Assembly: GCA_017939795.1 (NCBI GenBank)
Contig: JAGBAA010000055.1
Location: 1 to 47,831, forward strand
Direction: 5' to 3'
DNA from: Thermoguttaceae bacterium
Lineage (GTDB): Bacteria; Planctomycetota; Planctomycetia; Pirellulales; Thermoguttaceae
Length of the DNA stretch: 47,831 nt
The notes beneath the pieces were generated by a model, which did not search any database, was not told the origin of the DNA, and worked only from the letters and a program-made list of their open reading frames with translations. Of this stretch, positions 1-8,292 are shown piece by piece. A program made the position numbers and the translations under genes. The number at the start of each line of letters is the position of its first letter. The stretch's first letter is position 1.

Positions 1-93
1 CCGGGAGTCTGGAAAATCCGGGAGTCTGGAAAATCCGGGAGTCTGGAAAATCCGGGAGTCTGGAAAATCCGGGAGTCTGGAAAATCCGGGAGT
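1..93. repeat. 17-bp tandem repeat array, cut by window edge
   Basis: Five full copies of the unit ccgggagtctggaaaat followed by a partial sixth copy (ccgggagt) run head to tail without visible divergence. The 17-bp period is not a multiple of three, so the array is unlikely to be coding. It lies downstream of the minus-strand gene at 133-807 and probably continues to the left of the window. Near-identity between copies suggests recent expansion by slippage. Confidence 0.95.
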
Positions 94-132
94 TCCGGGG
101 ATGTGTTCTGGAAAACCGAAATGCTGAGGCTC

Positions 133-807
133 CTAAAAGTAGGGGGATTTGGGGTAACCGCCCATCGGAATGTTTTCGGACTGCGGATCGTTTGGTGTTT
201 CCGGAGTTTCGTTCTGCTGCGGGACCTGGTTCGAGCCGTCGGGGAACGCATTTTCAGGGACCGGAGCATCTGCGCCATCCTGAGAAACTTCAGGTGTGCC
301 GTTGGGCGTTTCCGGGGACACATTGGGGGACGCTGGGGAGGTGGCGGTTTCCGGAGCGTATTCCGGCGGGTAGGCTGACGGATCGGCGGACATCGCATCG
401 GATGTACCGTCTTCCGTTTGCGGGAATGCCGGGTCTGTAGAGTAAGCCGGGTCTGTCGGGGCCGTGGAGTAAACCGGGGCAGCGGCGGAATTCGGATCGC
501 TGGAGACCGCAGAGCCATTCGCGGGAACCGGAGAGTAGGCGGAGGCTGGATCCGTTTCCAGACCGGGATCCGGGAGTGCCGGATTTTCCGGAGAAAGCGG
601 GAGGGCCACTAAAACGACGTCTTCACTTTGGATCTTTGAGACTTCCGCGTCGATCGGCATGTCCATGACGTCGGATCTTTTTTTCGCGGAGTTGGCCGTG
701 AAGTCCCAAAGTCTGCCAGGCGTAAGTGCCAGTGCAAGGAGAAAAACGAAGGCCGTAAACAGGAAGGAGTAGATGTGCGATTTGAGTGTTTTGGGTGCGG
801 ATGCCAT
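133..807 (-). CDS. Membrane-anchored Pro/Ser/Thr-rich hypothetical protein
   Basis: A 224-residue protein that I do not recognise. One hydrophobic segment at about residues 12-30, after a short basic start, looks like a signal anchor or uncleaved signal peptide. Residues 70-224 are a low-complexity tail rich in Pro, Ser, Ala, Asp and Thr, with repeated short phrases such as SDPNSAAAP, PTDPAYSTDPAF and PETPN, so it is probably disordered and extracytoplasmic. No catalytic motif is visible. The start ATG at 807 has only a weak purine-rich upstream stretch (AGAAAAAG). A -10 box lies about 150 bp upstream. It reads away from tRNA-Pro and towards the tandem array. It could be a cell-surface or linker protein; the function is unknown. 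Confidence 0.6.
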   Translation of the reverse strand: MASAPKTLKSHIYSFLFTAFVFLLALALTPGRLWDFTANSAKKRSDVMDMPIDAEVSKIQSEDVVLVALPLSPENPALPDPGLETDPASAYSPVPANGSAVSSDPNSAAAPVYSTAPTDPAYSTDPAFPQTEDGTSDAMSADPSAYPPEYAPETATSPASPNVSPETPNGTPEVSQDGADAPVPENAFPDGSNQVPQQNETPETPNDPQSENIPMGGYPKSPYF

Positions 808-951
808 TTTGGTTAAACTTTTTCTGAAATCGGATCAAAAAGGATGAAATTTTACGAGAAACGCAATTTGGAGTGGAAAATCATGAAATCTTCGCGATTT
901 TTCCGTAAAATCGCGAAGAAAATCTTTTTCCTGTGCATTTCCTTTCCTTTC

Positions 952-981
952 ATTATACGCCGGATTTCAGGTTTTGAGCAA
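952..981 (-). promoter_or_regulatory. Probable promoter of the 133-807 gene
   Basis: On the minus strand a perfect TATAAT (952-957) is preceded by TTGCTC (976-981) with an 18-bp spacer. The -35 match is weak, so the call rests mainly on the -10 box and its place upstream of the 807 start. The predicted 5' leader is about 140 nt. Confidence 0.4.
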
Positions 982-1021
982 AAAAAATAAAAAATTTTGA
1001 AAATTTTGGCTCCCCCCCCCA

Positions 1022-1049
1022 TTGCAAAATTCTGGAAATAGTGTATATT
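1022..1049 (+). promoter_or_regulatory. Promoter of tRNA-Pro
   Basis: TTGCAA (1022-1027), a 16-bp spacer, then TATATT (1044-1049). The predicted start, about 1056, is some 54 nt before the mature tRNA 5' end. A run of C residues lies immediately upstream (about 1012-1020). Confidence 0.6.
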
Positions 1050-1109
1050 CTTTTTTCGTTAAGGGAATGAGAGAGAAACAAAATTAAGTTTCCTTTTCAA
1101 AATCGCCTT

Positions 1110-1184
1110 CGGGGCGTAGCTCAGCCTGGCTAGAGCGCTGCGTTCGGGACGCAGAGGTCGCTGGTTCAAATCCAGTCGCCCCGA
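1110..1184 (+). tRNA. tRNA-Pro (anticodon CGG)
   Basis: A full cloverleaf can be folded. The acceptor stem cggggcg pairs with cgccccg and the discriminator is A. The D stem is gctc/gagc. The anticodon stem ctgcg/cgcag holds the loop ttcggga, giving anticodon CGG for codon CCG. The T arm is gctgg-ttcaaat-ccagt with one G-T wobble. CCA is not encoded. The C1-G72 pair and the overall sequence fit bacterial tRNA-Pro. Its own promoter lies upstream and a terminator follows 8 nt downstream. Confidence 0.95.
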
Positions 1185-1191
1185 CTTAATG

Positions 1192-1226
1192 AAAGCACTT
1201 CCTCAGTGAAGTGCTTTTTTATTTTT
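1192..1226 (+). terminator. Rho-independent terminator of tRNA-Pro
   Basis: The perfect 10-bp stem aaagcacttc/gaagtgcttt with a 6-nt loop is followed by a T-rich tract. Confidence 0.9.
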
Positions 1227-1517
1227 AAACTGCGGTTTTGGATCTCCATTCGTTTTTGTTTGCGCTTTTTCTTTCACTGTACTTCTCTTTCATCTTTTCT
1301 CCTTTGCGTTCTCTTTCATCTGGTTTCTCCTCTTTTTTGAGTTTCTTTCTCTGAACGGCCTGATCGGGTTTCCGGAATTTTCCGCAAAATGCAAGAAAAT
1401 CTCAGAAAACGCCGGAAAATGGAGGAAAACCTGCCCGGTCCCCGTAGCGGGATTTCAAAAATCTGCTAAAATGACGAAATCGTAAAGTCTGTCTTGTCCT
1501 GATTCAGGAGAACCATC
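1227..1517. other. Pyrimidine-rich spacer before lysS
   Basis: No gene seen. From about 1255 to 1350 the plus strand is strongly pyrimidine-biased and contains the 13-mer ttctctttcatct twice (near 1282 and 1309). Closer to lysS, taaaat near 1467 could be a -10 box, but no convincing -35 partner is visible. AGGAG at 1506-1510 is the lysS ribosome-binding site. Confidence 0.5.
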
Positions 1518-3227
1518 ATGTCGATCAAAAAACACTACACGAACTACAATAATTGGCGAAAAACGCAGCCGGACGCTCCGGCCGTGAAACTCCCGGTCTT
1601 TGAGGCCTGGATGAAGGAAGCGTGCGGCGACGAGGTCATTGCGTCGAACGATGCTCTGGAACCCGGAAAATACCAGGAATTTGTCGTCTGGAAGACCGCG
1701 AAAGATCAGGCGGACGAAGCGGCGAAAGCGCAGGCCGGTGCGATCCAGCTCGAGGCTTCCCGTCGTGAAAAAATGGCGAAGATCGTCGAAATGGGGATCG
1801 ACCCGTGGGGACACCGTATCGACGGCGTGACGCCGTTGGCGGACGTGCGTGCGATGGAAAGTCAGGTTCCCGGCGCCGAACAGCGTGAAGCGGGCGAGCA
1901 TGGCCCCAATGTCCGTGTTCAGGGCCGGATCATGCTTCAGCGTCCCTCCGGAAAAGTCATCTGGCTGAACATCAAGGACCGGACCGGAAAGATCCAGGTC
2001 ATGATCGGCAAGAACCAGGTCGGAGACCGCAATTTCGAGCTGGCGCAGTGCTTTGACCTGGGCGACATCGTGATGGTGGAAGGTGAACTGGCGCACACAC
2101 GAACGGGAGAATTGACCGTTTTTGCCGCGAATCTCGATTTCATGGCGAAGTCCATCAACACGCCGCCGGACAAACACAGCGGACTGAATGACCTGGAAAT
2201 GCGTCAGCGAATGCGCTACGTGGACCTCATCCACACGGACGGCGCACTGGAACGATTCGTCAACCGCACGAAGATCATCAAGTCGGTCCGCGAAACGCTC
2301 GACAAACAGGGCTTCTACGAGATCGAAGGTCCGACGCTTCACGCGGTCGCCGGCGGTGCGGCTGCCCGGCCGTTCACGACGCACCATAATGCGCTGGACA
2401 TGACGCTCTACATGCGCATCGCGCTGGAACTGCATCTGAAGCGTCTTCTCGTCGGCGGTATGGAGCGCGTCTACGAAATTGGCCGCGTTTACCGAAATGA
2501 AGGCGTCGACACGAAGCACAATCCAGAGTTCACGCTCATGGAAACCTACCAGGCGTTCGGCGATTACTATTCCATGATGGACCTCTCCGAAGAGATCATC
2601 ATCAACGCCATTAAAGCCACGGGCCGCGAAGTGACGGAAGGTCAGCCGGTCATCCTGCCGTGGGAAGACGGAACGATCGACTTTACCCCGCCGTTTGCCC
2701 GCCGGAAGTACCATGACCTGGTCGACGAATTCGCGGGGATCGACTCGCACGATCCGGCTGCCGTGAAAGCGAAGGCGGTGGAACTCGGCATCGAAGACGT
2801 TGACGTGAAGCACCCGGACGTCATCCTGAACGACGTTTTCGAAGCGACTGTCGAAGACAATCTGGTGAATCCCACGTTTGTCTACGACTATCCGGCCAGC
2901 ATCTGCCCGCTGACGAAACGGAAGACTGACGATCCGTCCATCGCGGAGCGTTTCGAGCTCTTCGTCAAGGGAATGGAACTCGCCAATGCGTATACGGAAC
3001 TGAACGACCCGGACCTCCAGGAACGTCTTTTCACCCAACAGCTGGAAGGCCAGAAAGACGAAGATTCCATGGCGAAGATGGACCACGATTTCATTCGTGC
3101 CCTGCGTTACGGAATGCCGCCGGCCGGCGGTCTTGGAATGGGGATCGACCGTCTGGTCATGCTCCTGACCAACTCGCAGAGCATCCGCGACATCATCCTC
3201 TTCCCGCTTCTGCGCCATGAGAAATAA
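1518..3227 (+). CDS. lysS: Lysyl-tRNA synthetase, class II
   Basis: Charges tRNA-Lys with lysine in the cytoplasm. The 569-residue protein has the class II architecture. An N-terminal OB-fold anticodon-binding domain (about 120-220) is followed by the catalytic core. Motif 2 reads ERVYEIGRVYRNEG with HNPEFTLMETY at about 316-345, and motif 3 reads GGLGMGIDRLVMLL near 535-550. The start ATG has an AGGAG ribosome-binding site 7 nt upstream. The first 80 or so residues precede the RREK segment that normally lies about 20 residues from the start of LysS, so this enzyme carries an N-terminal extension of about 60 residues (KKHYTNYNNWRKT onward). It is monocistronic, with a terminator directly downstream. 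Confidence 0.97.
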   Translation: MSIKKHYTNYNNWRKTQPDAPAVKLPVFEAWMKEACGDEVIASNDALEPGKYQEFVVWKTAKDQADEAAKAQAGAIQLEASRREKMAKIVEMGIDPWGHRIDGVTPLADVRAMESQVPGAEQREAGEHGPNVRVQGRIMLQRPSGKVIWLNIKDRTGKIQVMIGKNQVGDRNFELAQCFDLGDIVMVEGELAHTRTGELTVFAANLDFMAKSINTPPDKHSGLNDLEMRQRMRYVDLIHTDGALERFVNRTKIIKSVRETLDKQGFYEIEGPTLHAVAGGAAARPFTTHHNALDMTLYMRIALELHLKRLLVGGMERVYEIGRVYRNEGVDTKHNPEFTLMETYQAFGDYYSMMDLSEEIIINAIKATGREVTEGQPVILPWEDGTIDFTPPFARRKYHDLVDEFAGIDSHDPAAVKAKAVELGIEDVDVKHPDVILNDVFEATVEDNLVNPTFVYDYPASICPLTKRKTDDPSIAERFELFVKGMELANAYTELNDPDLQERLFTQQLEGQKDEDSMAKMDHDFIRALRYGMPPAGGLGMGIDRLVMLLTNSQSIRDIILFPLLRHEK

Positions 3228-3255
3228 GAAAACGCAAATGAATGCGTAGATCGCC

Positions 3256-3293
3256 AAAAGTCCATTTTCCACGGAGAAGATGGACTTTTTTTA
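3256..3293 (+). terminator. Terminator of lysS
   Basis: The stem aaaagtccat/atggactttt closes a 14-nt loop and is followed by a T-run, 29 nt after the lysS stop codon. Confidence 0.85.
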
Positions 3294-3324
3294 TCCCGAG
3301 ACGTTCCGGCGTACCTTTTTCTAC

Positions 3325-3420
3325 GGACTTTCGATCCATCACTGAGAACACTGAATTTTCGCAGAGAAACACAGAACGACGGCGAGAGGCTTTCAAAAAC
3401 TTTTTGATGTTTTGGTACTT
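3325..3420. repeat. Decayed purine-rich cac-ga intergenic repeat
   Basis: The text contains cactgagaacactgaat and cagagaaacacagaa followed by a T-rich stretch. It resembles the dispersed intergenic sequences of many environmental bacteria in which CACxGAGAA-like phrases repeat, and also the longer copy at 32290-32515 in this window. Family membership is an inference from word content only. No gene is seen from 3293 to 3635. Confidence 0.4.
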
Positions 3421-3550
3421 TTTATGTTTTCCTTTTGTGCGCTTTTAAGGAGCTTCTGTAAATTCAGTGGTTGAGATTTTCGGCTGAAAGTCCCACGCGC
3501 GACGGCACTCTGCGAGAGCCGTCTGGCTGCCCGTCATGTCGTGACGCTCG

Positions 3551-3586
3551 TGAGGGAGGAACATTTTGGAAATTGTTCCTCCCTCA
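3551..3586. other. Perfect 13-bp inverted repeat hairpin
   Basis: tgagggaggaaca (3551-3563) and tgttcctccctca (3574-3586) are exact reverse complements around the 10-nt loop ttttggaaat. Neither side is followed directly by a T-run, so it is not a canonical terminator. It sits 50 bp beyond the 3' end of the minus-strand hydrolase gene and may protect that mRNA end or be part of a repeat. Confidence 0.75.
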
Positions 3587-3635
3587 GACTCCCTCTTCAA
3601 AAACTTTTAAAGACTCTTTTTTCTTTTTCCTGCTG

Positions 3636-4889
3636 CTATTCGACCAGCTCGCCAAGGATCATGATCTTGCCGACCCACCAGTTCGTGCCGTCATATTTCG
3701 GATCCCCCGGTGTGTACTCCTTCACGATGGAACGGTCCGGCTGCTCGGAATCGATCTCAATAGTGACGGTGTGGACGGTCTGCATGTCATCGTTCTCGTT
3801 GGCGTAGGCCCAAAGCGTCGCCAGACGGAACCAGCTGCAGTAGCTGTCGTACCGGCGGGATGGTTTTTCTCCTTTCTTGCCGTCGACCGTGACCCAGACC
3901 TGACCGGCATTCGGGCCGAGAATGTCGTAGAGTTTCACCTGTTTTCCGCGGAATTTAAAGGTCAGCGTACTTCCCGGTTTGCCTGAGTGCCACATTTCGC
4001 CGGTACGGTTGGTGAAGTGGAAATTCGGCTCGCCTTCTTTCACGAGTTTCCATTCGCCGCCGAGCATTTCCGGGGTGATGGAAACCATTTTGGCGTCTTC
4101 GTAGTTTCCTTCGATGAAGACTTTTTCGAGTTTCGGTGCGTGGTCCATCGCGGGGAGGTCTTTCATTTTTTCGTATCCGGCGATGATGTCCGCAAGGTAG
4201 AGTTCATGCCCTGCGTCGAGTGGATGAACGCCGTCATTCGCGAAAAGGATCTTTCCTTCCGGCGCGGAATCCGCTTTCATGATGAGATCGCCGGCCGTGA
4301 CCATTTCCGCGACTCGTTTGCCGAAATTGATCGTCGGGATCCCGTAGTGTTCCGCGAGCATTTCCATCGCGCCGGCCGCACGGTGGAGTTTGCCGTTCTG
4401 ATGGTCGCCGACGGTCGCGGTCGTGACGGTGTAGACGAATACGATGTCGGTGCGTGCGTCTTTTTTCCAGATCTGCCGAACGATCCCTTCCATTTGACGC
4501 CAGATATTTTCGGGAGAATTCCCTCCGTCATTGGTCGCGAATTCGACGAAGACCAGATCCGGATCGTGACGCAGAACATCGTATCCGAGCCGGAAAACGC
4601 CGAGGTCCGAGCCGGTCCCGCCGATCGCCGCGTGGATCTCGTTGATCTTTGCGTTGGGGAACTGGCTGCCAAGGAATTTGGACGTTTTTGGTCTCCAGCC
4701 GTTCTGGGCCGTGATGGAACCGCCGAAGTACGCGACGGTGACTTCCTCACCGGCCTTGAGTTTCGCGATCGTGTTTCCGATCCCGGAACGTGCGTGAACG
4801 TCAAAGATCTCCTGCTCCGTGTATTCCGGCGCAGCATGAACGCAGGCGGTCAACGCAAAAAACAAAATGGCGCAAAGTAATTTTTTCAT
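3636..4889 (-). CDS. Secreted SGNH/GDSL-family hydrolase
   Basis: A 417-residue exported esterase or acetylhydrolase-like enzyme. The chosen start (ATG at 4889) has GAAAGGGA about 8 nt upstream and begins a clear signal peptide (MKKLLCAILFFALTA). LTAC could also be a lipobox, so it may be a lipoprotein. SGNH blocks are visible: GGSITAQNGW with the candidate nucleophile Ser58, the GGTGSDLG oxyanion-loop region (90-97), FATND with Asn120, and DGVHP with Asp219 and His222. The C-terminal 170 residues look beta-rich and may be a carbohydrate-binding or jelly-roll module. Planctomycetes carry many such secreted enzymes for deacetylating polysaccharides; the substrate here is unknown. An in-frame upstream extension to 5012 lacks a signal peptide and a ribosome-binding site, and I rejected it. 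Confidence 0.85.
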   Translation of the reverse strand: MKKLLCAILFFALTACVHAAPEYTEQEIFDVHARSGIGNTIAKLKAGEEVTVAYFGGSITAQNGWRPKTSKFLGSQFPNAKINEIHAAIGGTGSDLGVFRLGYDVLRHDPDLVFVEFATNDGGNSPENIWRQMEGIVRQIWKKDARTDIVFVYTVTTATVGDHQNGKLHRAAGAMEMLAEHYGIPTINFGKRVAEMVTAGDLIMKADSAPEGKILFANDGVHPLDAGHELYLADIIAGYEKMKDLPAMDHAPKLEKVFIEGNYEDAKMVSITPEMLGGEWKLVKEGEPNFHFTNRTGEMWHSGKPGSTLTFKFRGKQVKLYDILGPNAGQVWVTVDGKKGEKPSRRYDSYCSWFRLATLWAYANENDDMQTVHTVTIEIDSEQPDRSIVKEYTPGDPKYDGTNWWVGKIMILGELVE

Positions 4890-5010
4890 GTGGCTGTTCC
4901 CTTTCTGAAGAAAATGACCAGGTGGAGGGGAAATGATCTGCGGACGCCGGGTCCGCGGAATGTGGACGGTGATGCCGTGGGATCCGGGACATTGAGGCCG
5001 AGAGAAGCCC

Positions 5011-5041
5011 AAAAAAACGGCCGGATCATGGGGATCCGGCC
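5011..5041 (-). terminator. Terminator of the zinc-ribbon gene
   Basis: Read on the minus strand, the perfect 9-bp stem ggccggatc/gatccggcc with a 5-nt loop is followed by a run of seven T. It begins 10 nt after the stop codon of the gene at 5051-5740. Confidence 0.9.
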
Positions 5042-5050
5042 AAAATGAAC

Positions 5051-5740
5051 TCAGGTACTGCTGAAAATCATGACGATCAGAAACAGGACACAGAGGATGG
5101 CGGCGATGATCGCGCGCACGATCCAGATCTTCCCGAGACGCATTTCTTCCAGTTCCTGAGCTTTTTTCTTTTCCTGAATATACTCAAGACTGTTTTCGAG
5201 CTTGAGATCGTAGACCGCACGGCAAACCGGACACTGAACGCGCTGACCGATCATTTCTTTGTCGACGTCCAGAACGTGACCTTTGGGACACGGAATGTGC
5301 ACCATAGGGAGTTCTTCCGCTTTCGGAGGAGCCTTCGTCGCAGAAGTGAGTGCTTTTTTGGCATCTGCGGCAGCTTTTTCGCGCTTTTCTTTCTCTTTCT
5401 GTTCCTGCATCATTGCGAAAGGACTGGCTTCCTCATGGGCATTATCCGCGGCGTTGGCGTCCGAACCGCCTCCCAACAGCGCGTTGAGATCATTTCCTTT
5501 CCGTCCTCCGGCACGTCCAGCCGAAGAGGAAGACGTGAAGTCCAGCTCGTTCCCCTGCTGAACCGTTTGAGAGATCGGAGCGGCCGGCGAAACGACAGGC
5601 GTCGCGACCGGAACAGCCTGCGGCGGCGGAGCCGGAATAATGAACTGGGTACCGCAAATCGGACAAACGATGACGCTCCCCGCGTGAGCAGTGTCGGCCT
5701 GAAGCAAATGGCCCTGCGGGCAATAAAATTGAAAGTTCAT
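5051..5740 (-). CDS. Tail-anchored protein with two zinc-ribbon-like knuckles
   Basis: A 229-residue hypothetical protein. Two similar putative metal sites are visible: Cys7 and His11 (CPQGH) with Cys26 and Cys29 (CPIC), then Cys151 and His155 (CPKGH) with Cys170 and Cys173 (CPVC). The two are spaced almost identically, so the protein looks like a duplicated CPxGH-x14-CPxC ribbon. Between them lie a Pro/Ala-rich linker and a charged helix (about 105-130). The C-terminus is one membrane helix (about 205-226) with almost nothing beyond it, so the ribbons probably face the cytoplasm in a tail-anchored arrangement. Similar finger-plus-membrane proteins are common and poorly characterised in Planctomycetes. 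I cannot assign a function. Confidence 0.75.
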   Translation of the reverse strand: MNFQFYCPQGHLLQADTAHAGSVIVCPICGTQFIIPAPPPQAVPVATPVVSPAAPISQTVQQGNELDFTSSSSAGRAGGRKGNDLNALLGGGSDANAADNAHEEASPFAMMQEQKEKEKREKAAADAKKALTSATKAPPKAEELPMVHIPCPKGHVLDVDKEMIGQRVQCPVCRAVYDLKLENSLEYIQEKKKAQELEEMRLGKIWIVRAIIAAILCVLFLIVMIFSST

Positions 5741-5887
5741 TTGGAATTTCTGCTTTTCTGGTTCTCTGGATCGGTCTGGATCCCCAGGTTTTTACGGAAC
5801 TCCCCGACTCCGTATAAAAGGGCATGGGGACAAAAAAGTAAAGGCAAAATCGGATAATTTTGGCATTTTCACTCACTCTTCGCTTTC

Positions 5888-5893
5888 ATTATA
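5888..5893 (-). promoter_or_regulatory. -10 box upstream of the zinc-ribbon gene
   Basis: A perfect TATAAT on the minus strand lies about 150 bp before the start at 5740. No good -35 hexamer is found at 16-18 bp, so this may be a weak or activator-dependent promoter. Confidence 0.4.
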
Positions 5894-5978
5894 TCATAAA
5901 AACCGGCTTTGAGGTAAAATTAATTCGAAAATTTCGAAAAAAAACGGAAAATGTTTGCGAAAAAATCCTACCCCAATC

Positions 5979-6007
5979 TTGACATTCGGGAAATTTTATG
6001 GTAAATT
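5979..6007 (+). promoter_or_regulatory. Promoter of the S1 gene
   Basis: A consensus TTGACA (5979-5984), a 17-bp spacer and TAAATT (6002-6007). This is among the best sigma70-like matches in the window, in keeping with a highly expressed ribosomal gene. Confidence 0.75.
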
Positions 6008-6013
6008 GTGAAA

Positions 6014-6185
6014 TTCAGGGAGGGGATTTTTACGGTTTTTTCCATCCGTTCCCCCCCGTTATGTGCGCATGTCGGTTATTTTGTCTGCCGGTGTGCGACG
6101 AAGAAGAGAAACCTTGCCGGAGTTTCAGGTGCCGAAGCCTGATTCCCGCCGGCCAAATCAGTCGCGTTAGTATCGGAGTTTGAGA
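6014..6185 (+). promoter_or_regulatory. Long 5' leader of the S1 gene
   Basis: About 170 nt separate the predicted transcription start from the ATG at 6186. It contains G-tracts and C-tracts (ggagggg, cgttcccccccg) and inverted words able to pair, such as ggag/ctcc-like and gccgg/ccggc segments. Leaders of rpsA mRNAs are known sites of autoregulation in gammaproteobacteria. Whether this one acts the same way is an inference. A GGAG ribosome-binding site is at 6175-6178. Confidence 0.4.
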
Positions 6186-7568
6186 ATGGAAAATAATGAA
6201 TTGAATCCCCAGGTTGAAAATGTTCAGGAAGAAGCGCAGGCCGCCGTGCAGGAAACTGCTGCTGAAGAAAAGGCTGCCGCTCCTGCTGATGCCCAGGCGA
6301 ATCTGGAGAGTGCCCGTGAAGAAATGAAAAATAAACGCGCTCCCATGACCGATGACCTGGAAGCCGAACTGGAAAATGCCATGGCCGGCGGAGACCTTGA
6401 TTCCATGCTGAAAGACTCTGTCAGCGCGCCGGTGACTCTGGAAGCCAACACGAAAGTCAAGGCGAAAGTCGTCAAGATCGCCAGCGACAACGTGTTCGTC
6501 GAGATCGGAAACGCACAGGGGCAGGTCCCGCTCAAGCAGTTCAAGGAAAATCCTGAAGAAGGTGCGGAGATCGAAGTCGTCATCGCTAAAGAAAACAATG
6601 CAGACGGCCTCTTTGAAGCGAATCTGCCCGGAAGCGCCGTCACTAACGCGGACTGGGACACCCTGGAAAAAGGAATGGTCATCGAAGTCACCGTGACCGG
6701 CACGAATACCGGTGGGCTGGAATGCAAAGTGAAGAGCCTCCGCGGCTTCATTCCGATGAGCCAGATCGCTGTCGGACGTGTCGAGAACGTCGAACAGTAC
6801 GTCGGACAGAAACTCAGCTGCGTCATTACCGAAGTCGTTCCGAAGAAACATAATCTGGTCCTCAGCCACCGCAAGTATCTCGATCGCGAACGTGATGCGA
6901 AACGCGAAGAAGTCTTCGCCGGTCTCGAAGTCGGTCAGGTCCACGAAGGCACCGTCCGCAAAATCATGGATTTCGGCGCGTTCATCGACATTGGCGGCGT
7001 GGATGGCCTTCTGCACATCAGCCAGCTTTCCTGGGAACGCGTGAAGCACCCGAGCGATGTTCTGAAAGAAGGCGATCCGATTACTGTCCGTATCGAAAAG
7101 ATCGATCCGAAAACGAAGCGCATCAGTTTCGTTTACCGTGATATGCAGGTGAATCCGTGGTCCAATATCGAGGAAAAATATCCGGTCGATTCGACGATCA
7201 CCGGAAAAGTCACCAAAATCATGGACTTCGGCGCATTCGTCGAACTGGAACCTGCGGTTGAAGGACTCGTCCACATTTCCGAGCTGGCCTATCGCCGTGT
7301 GGAAAAGGTGGAAGATGTCGTGAACGTCGGCGATGAAGTTTCCGCAAAAGTCCTCTCCATCGATACGAAAAAACGCAAGATCAGCCTTTCCATCAAGGCT
7401 CTGACCGAAGCCCCGGTCACCGAGAAGAAGGAAAAGGATGAAAAAGACGAGAAAAAAGCCAAAGTTGCCGAAGACCGTGAAGTCACCCCGACGGTGAAGG
7501 TGAAGTCGAAGTTCAAGGAACTGCGCGGCGGACGTGACTCCGGAGCGACCGGAGGTCTGTTCGGCTGA
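6186..7568 (+). CDS. rpsA: Ribosomal protein S1 homologue (four S1 domains)
   Basis: A 460-residue RNA-binding protein that helps the 30S subunit load mRNA. The start ATG at 6186 is 7 nt from GGAG; a TTG two codons earlier is less likely. An acidic, Ala/Glu-rich N-terminus of about 85 residues is followed by four S1 OB-fold repeats at about 88-150, 162-235, 248-322 and 335-405. The last two carry the classic [10 protein letters not shown] and GLLHIS or GLVHIS signatures. The tail is a Lys/Glu-rich segment ending in a Gly-rich stretch ([13 protein letters not shown]). Proteobacterial S1 has six domains, so four is a shorter form seen in other phyla. A terminator follows. Confidence 0.93.
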   Translation: MENNELNPQVENVQEEAQAAVQETAAEEKAAAPADAQANLESAREEMKNKRAPMTDDLEAELENAMAGGDLDSMLKDSVSAPVTLEANTKVKAKVVKIASDNVFVEIGNAQGQVPLKQFKENPEEGAEIEVVIAKENNADGLFEANLPGSAVTNADWDTLEKGMVIEVTVTGTNTGGLECKVKSLRGFIPMSQIAVGRVENVEQYVGQKLSCVITEVVPKKHNLVLSHRKYLDRERDAKREEVFAGLEVGQVHEGTVRKIMDFGAFIDIGGVDGLLHISQLSWERVKHPSDVLKEGDPITVRIEKIDPKTKRISFVYRDMQVNPWSNIEEKYPVDSTITGKVTKIMDFGAFVELEPAVEGLVHISELAYRRVEKVEDVVNVGDEVSAKVLSIDTKKRKISLSIKALTEAPVTEKKEKDEKDEKKAKVAEDREVTPTVKVKSKFKELRGGRDSGATGGLFG

Positions 7569-7600
7569 TGCCGTCTTTGCTGAAAAAAGTCTAAAGGAAA

Positions 7601-7635
7601 GAAAGCCGGAGATCGCAAGAACTTCGGCTTTTTTC
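7601..7635 (+). terminator. Terminator of the S1 gene
   Basis: The stem aaagccg/cggcttt with partial extension into the loop is followed by six T residues, about 33 nt after the stop codon. Confidence 0.8.
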
Positions 7636-7700
7636 ATGCGCCGCTTCCCGGTCGTTCAACGGAACTGTGTTTTGGACGGACTATGTTTCTGAATGAACAT

Positions 7701-7748
7701 AAAAAACAGGAAAAGATCCGAAGATCCTTTCCTGCTTTTATTTTTTTT
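7701..7748. terminator. Bidirectional terminator with UUCG tetraloop
   Basis: Read on the minus strand, a 12-bp stem (caggaaaggatc paired with gatcttttcctg, one G-U wobble) is capped by TTCG and followed by six T. On the plus strand the same hairpin is followed by a longer T-rich run. It therefore ends the ffh-rpsP-trmD-rplS operon and also backs up the S1 terminator. Confidence 0.88.
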
Positions 7749-7824
7749 GATGGAAATCTTTGCCGAAGACGCATCATTCCGTAGAATTTACGCTCCGGCT
7801 GAAATTTCCGGCAAGACGCATACC

Positions 7825-8265
7825 TTATTTCGCTTCGGCAGCTTTCTTTGCTTTGGCCTTGGCACGACCGCGCAGTTTTTTGGGCGCTTTTTCGGCGGTA
7901 TCGACCTTTTTCGTTTCGACACGGCGTTCGACCAGACGGGTCGCTTTACCAACACGGTCACGCAGGAAGTAGAGCTTCGCACGGCGGACTTCAGCCGAAC
8001 GAACGACTTCGATGTTCGCGACGCGGGGGCTGTGGACCGGGAACTTACGTTCGACGCCTTCACCCTGAACGATACGGCGGACCGTGAACATTTCACGCGT
8101 TCCGGAACCGCTGCGGGCAATCACGACACCGGTGAAGACCTGGATGCGTTCTTTGTTGCCTTCGACGATCTTGCAGTGCACGTTCACCGTATCGCCGATT
8201 TCAAAATGCGGGACTTCCGTCTTCATGCTGGCTTTTTCGACCAGCTGCATGATTTTCTGACTCAT
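7825..8265 (-). CDS. rplS: 50S ribosomal protein L19
   Basis: A 146-residue structural protein of the large subunit, at the interface with 30S. Recognised by the core [39 protein letters not shown] and [10 protein letters not shown], and by [11 protein letters not shown]. Bacterial L19 is usually about 115 residues. Here the extra 30 residues form a Lys/Ala-rich tail ([11 protein letters not shown]). The start ATG at 8265 has AAAGGA about 9 nt upstream. It is the last gene of the ffh-rpsP-trmD-rplS unit, 27 nt after trmD. Confidence 0.97.
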   Translation of the reverse strand: MSQKIMQLVEKASMKTEVPHFEIGDTVNVHCKIVEGNKERIQVFTGVVIARSGSGTREMFTVRRIVQGEGVERKFPVHSPRVANIEVVRSAEVRRAKLYFLRDRVGKATRLVERRVETKKVDTAEKAPKKLRGRAKAKAKKAAEAK

Positions 8266-8292
8266 GAGTAAATCCTTTCAATTTTCTTTTTT

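Noticed and set aside
1..93. CRISPR array
   Set aside because: Direct 17-bp tandem repeats without spacers; no cas genes in the window.
1455..3272. Long antisense open frame opposite lysS
   Set aside because: Mirrors the lysS reading frame through codon bias, has no ribosome-binding site and no recognisable domain; the plus-strand LysS is certain.
3636..5012. Longer start for the SGNH hydrolase
   Set aside because: The extra 41 residues lie upstream of a clear signal peptide and ribosome-binding site, and overlap the terminator of the next gene.
5998..6183. Short upstream frame (61 codons) in the S1 leader
   Set aside because: No ribosome-binding site and a Cys/Arg-rich composition unlike real proteins here; more likely structured leader.
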